This document shows, piece after piece, positions 62,434 through 64,000 of a stretch of DNA of 64,000 nt (the stretch's first letter is position 1; every line of letters begins with the position of its first letter). Position numbers and translations under genes: made by a program. This stretch comes from Tsukamurella paurometabola DSM 20162 (GTDB lineage Bacteria > Actinomycetota > Actinomycetes > Mycobacteriales > Mycobacteriaceae): the NCBI RefSeq assembly GCF_000092225.1, contig NC_014158.1, positions 1,860,001 to 1,924,000 of the forward strand, written 5' to 3'. The notes under the pieces were generated by a model. The model saw nothing but the letters and a program-made list of their open reading frames with translations. It did no database searches and had not been told where the DNA came from.

Positions 62434-64000
62434 ATGGCGGGTTCACTTCGTGTCTGGCAGCGCCGTGCGCTCACGAAGTACCTGACCGCGAAGCCGCAGG
62501 ACTTCCTGGCCGTGGCTACTCCGGGCGCCGGAAAGACCACGTTCGCCCTGCGTGTGGCAGCCGAGCTGTTGGCCGATCGCACCGTGGAGCGGGTCACCGT
62601 GGTCGCCCCCACTGAGCACCTGAAGTACCAGTGGGCCGAAGCGGCCGCGCGGAACGGCATCAACCTCGACCCGAACTTCACCAATTCGGGCGGCAGCACT
62701 TCGTCCGACTTCGACGGTGTCGTGATCACCTACGCACAGGTGGGGATGCACCCGTACAAGCACCACGCGCGCACCACCGCCTACAAGACCCTGGTGATCC
62801 TTGATGAGATCCACCACGCCGGTGACGCGAAGAGCTGGGGCGAGGGCGTGCGCGAGGCCTTCGAGGGTGCGACCCGCCGTCTGGCGCTCACCGGCACCCC
62901 GTTCCGCAGCGACGACAACCCGATCCCGTTCGTCACCTACGAGCCGGAGTTCGGCGGGGGACAGCGGTCGAAGGCCGACCACGTCTACGGCTATTCCGAC
63001 GCACTCGCCGACGGCGTGGTGCGGCCTGTGGTCTTCCTCGCCTACTCGGGCCAGGCGAGCTGGCGCACCAGCGCCGGTGAGGAATTCACCGCCCGCCTCG
63101 GCGAACCGCTGAGTAAGGAGCAGACCGCCCGGGCGTGGCGCACGGCGCTCGACCCGCACGGCGATTGGATCCCCGCCGTGCTGCACGCCGCGAACACCCG
63201 TCTCGATCAGCTGCGCCGGACGATGCCCGATGCCGGCGGCCTGGTGATCGCGACCGATCAGAGCACCGCCCGCGACTACGCCGAGCTGCTGCACGACATC
63301 ACCGGCGAGAAGGTCACGGTGGTGCTGTCCGACGATCCGACCGCCTCGAAACGGATCAGCGAGTTCTCGTCGAGCCGGGACAAGTGGATGGTCGCGGTGC
63401 GGATGGTGTCCGAGGGCGTCGATGTTCCGCGTCTCGCGGTGGGTGTGTACGCCACCAGCGCCTCGACGCCGCTGTTCTTCGCGCAGGCGATCGGCCGCTT
63501 CGTCCGGTCGCGCGCGCAGGGCGAGACCGCCAGCGTGTTCCTGCCCTCGGTCCCGGTTCTGCTCGACCTCGCGTCGAAGCTGGAGGAACAGCGTGACCAC
63601 GTCCTGGGCAAGCCGCATCGCGAGTCCGACGGGCTCGACGACGCGCTGCTGATCGACGCGAACAAGCAGAAGGACGAGCCCGGCGAGGAGGAGAAGGCCT
63701 TCGTCTCACTGCACGCCGACGCCGAACTCGACCAACTCATCTACGACGGATCGTCCTACGGGACCGCAACCTTCGCGGGCAGCGACGAGGAGGCCGACTA
63801 CCTGGGGCTGCCCGGCCTGCTCGATGCGGAGCAGATGCGGGCGTTGCTCAAACAGCGGCAGAAGGAACAGGTGCAGACCCGCACCGTCGAGGCCGAGCGG
63901 CCGGCTCCGCCGGTCGAGGTCGAACAGCGGGCCACCGCCGGTGAGCAGTTGTCGGCGTTGCGTCGCGAGCTGAACTCGCTGGTCGCCATGCATCATCACC
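62434..64000 (+). CDS. DEAD/DEAH (SF2) helicase, C-terminus beyond window
   Basis: First 522 residues of an SF2 helicase of the UvrB/res-type fold. Walker A ATPGAGKTT is at 28-36, DEIHH at 124-128, TGTP near 153, and FFAQAIGRFVRS (motif VI) near 348. A charged linker follows. It matches the DEAD/DEAH helicase common in this group of actinobacteria; target unknown. ATG 62434 begins MAGSLRVWQRRAL, a normal start for the family. The gene runs off the window. Confidence 0.9.
   Translation, partial: MAGSLRVWQRRALTKYLTAKPQDFLAVATPGAGKTTFALRVAAELLADRTVERVTVVAPTEHLKYQWAEAAARNGINLDPNFTNSGGSTSSDFDGVVITYAQVGMHPYKHHARTTAYKTLVILDEIHHAGDAKSWGEGVREAFEGATRRLALTGTPFRSDDNPIPFVTYEPEFGGGQRSKADHVYGYSDALADGVVRPVVFLAYSGQASWRTSAGEEFTARLGEPLSKEQTARAWRTALDPHGDWIPAVLHAANTRLDQLRRTMPDAGGLVIATDQSTARDYAELLHDITGEKVTVVLSDDPTASKRISEFSSSRDKWMVAVRMVSEGVDVPRLAVGVYATSASTPLFFAQAIGRFVRSRAQGETASVFLPSVPVLLDLASKLEEQRDHVLGKPHRESDGLDDALLIDANKQKDEPGEEEKAFVSLHADAELDQLIYDGSSYGTATFAGSDEEADYLGLPGLLDAEQMRALLKQRQKEQVQTRTVEAERPAPPVEVEQRATAGEQLSALRRELNSLVAMHHH

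Noticed and set aside
1-64000. Mobile elements, prophage, CRISPR array, rRNA or tRNA genes, riboswitches
   Set aside because: No transposase, integrase, repeat-spacer pattern, tRNA fold or recognisable riboswitch core was seen. Gene order and base composition are even throughout.

Overview
The window is GC-rich, densely packed actinobacterial chromosome and almost certainly comes from a mycolic-acid-containing member of the Mycobacteriales. The evidence is an Emb-type arabinosyltransferase, the glutamate importer gluABCD, IdeR, the short sigma factor SigB, an intein-less recA with a RecA-NDp-type promoter, and a lexA/LysM divergent pair. From memory, gene order follows the Mycobacterium tuberculosis stretch from recA-recX through miaB, miaA, dapF, hflX, fadE, lexA and nrdR to ideR, sigB and the small DUF genes beyond sigB (roughly Rv2737c to Rv2707), with insertions. 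The mix of lineage-specific genes suggests a non-Mycobacterium genus such as Tsukamurella or Gordonia, but the genus cannot be fixed from this window alone.

Layout. 1-2.3 kb: amino-terminal three quarters of an Emb arabinosyltransferase. 2.5-6.1 kb: fused indolepyruvate ferredoxin oxidoreductase. 6.2-8.1 kb: recA-recX behind two DNA-damage promoters. 8.1-12.0 kb: a VOC protein with an unusual leader, then gluABCD on the minus strand. 12.2-21.5 kb: a 51-residue acidic protein, miaB, a membrane protein, a DUF349/ATPase minus-strand pair, then miaA, dapF, hflX and DUF1345. 21.5-26.9 kb: a LysR/DMT transporter divergent pair and a TetR/acyl-CoA dehydrogenase pair. 26.9-33.2 kb: lexA, a LysM protein, nrdR, hrpA. 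33.2-36.5 kb: aminotransferase and an acetate/monocarboxylate-type symporter with its DUF485 partner. 36.6-43.0 kb: membrane protein, OxyR, isochorismatase-like protein, an HTH-less LysR effector-domain protein divergent from DUF5997, SRPBCC protein and a DUF3516-type helicase. 43.0-48.8 kb: flavin amine oxidase, a PAC2/two-hydrolase operon, MarR with a divergent hydrolase. 48.8-53.7 kb: APC permease, DUF4192, galE-ideR. 53.9-57.8 kb: AcuC deacetylase overlapping a GNAT/acyl-CoA-synthetase fusion. 57.9-64 kb: sigB, methyltransferase, DUF3099, DUF3039, YihY-type membrane protein and a SF2 helicase running off the edge.

How it works together. Stress control dominates: RecA, RecX, LexA and a LysM cell-wall protein (DNA damage), OxyR (peroxide), IdeR (iron), SigB (general stress, with an ECF-type promoter), NrdR (dNTP supply). 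A second theme is acyl metabolism: two acyl-CoA dehydrogenase subunits, monocarboxylate uptake and a reversible lysine acylation pair.

Expression signals are unusually readable. About eighteen genes have a TANNNT hexamer ending 6-8 nt before an ATG or GTG, the arrangement expected for leaderless transcripts. I saw no rRNA, tRNA, insertion sequence, prophage, CRISPR array or attachment site. The most novel candidates are a possible split LysR regulator (38872-40028), a leaderless 18-codon ORF plus stem-loop ahead of the VOC gene (8163-8297), and the acetylation module beside an imperfect iron box (53736-57810).
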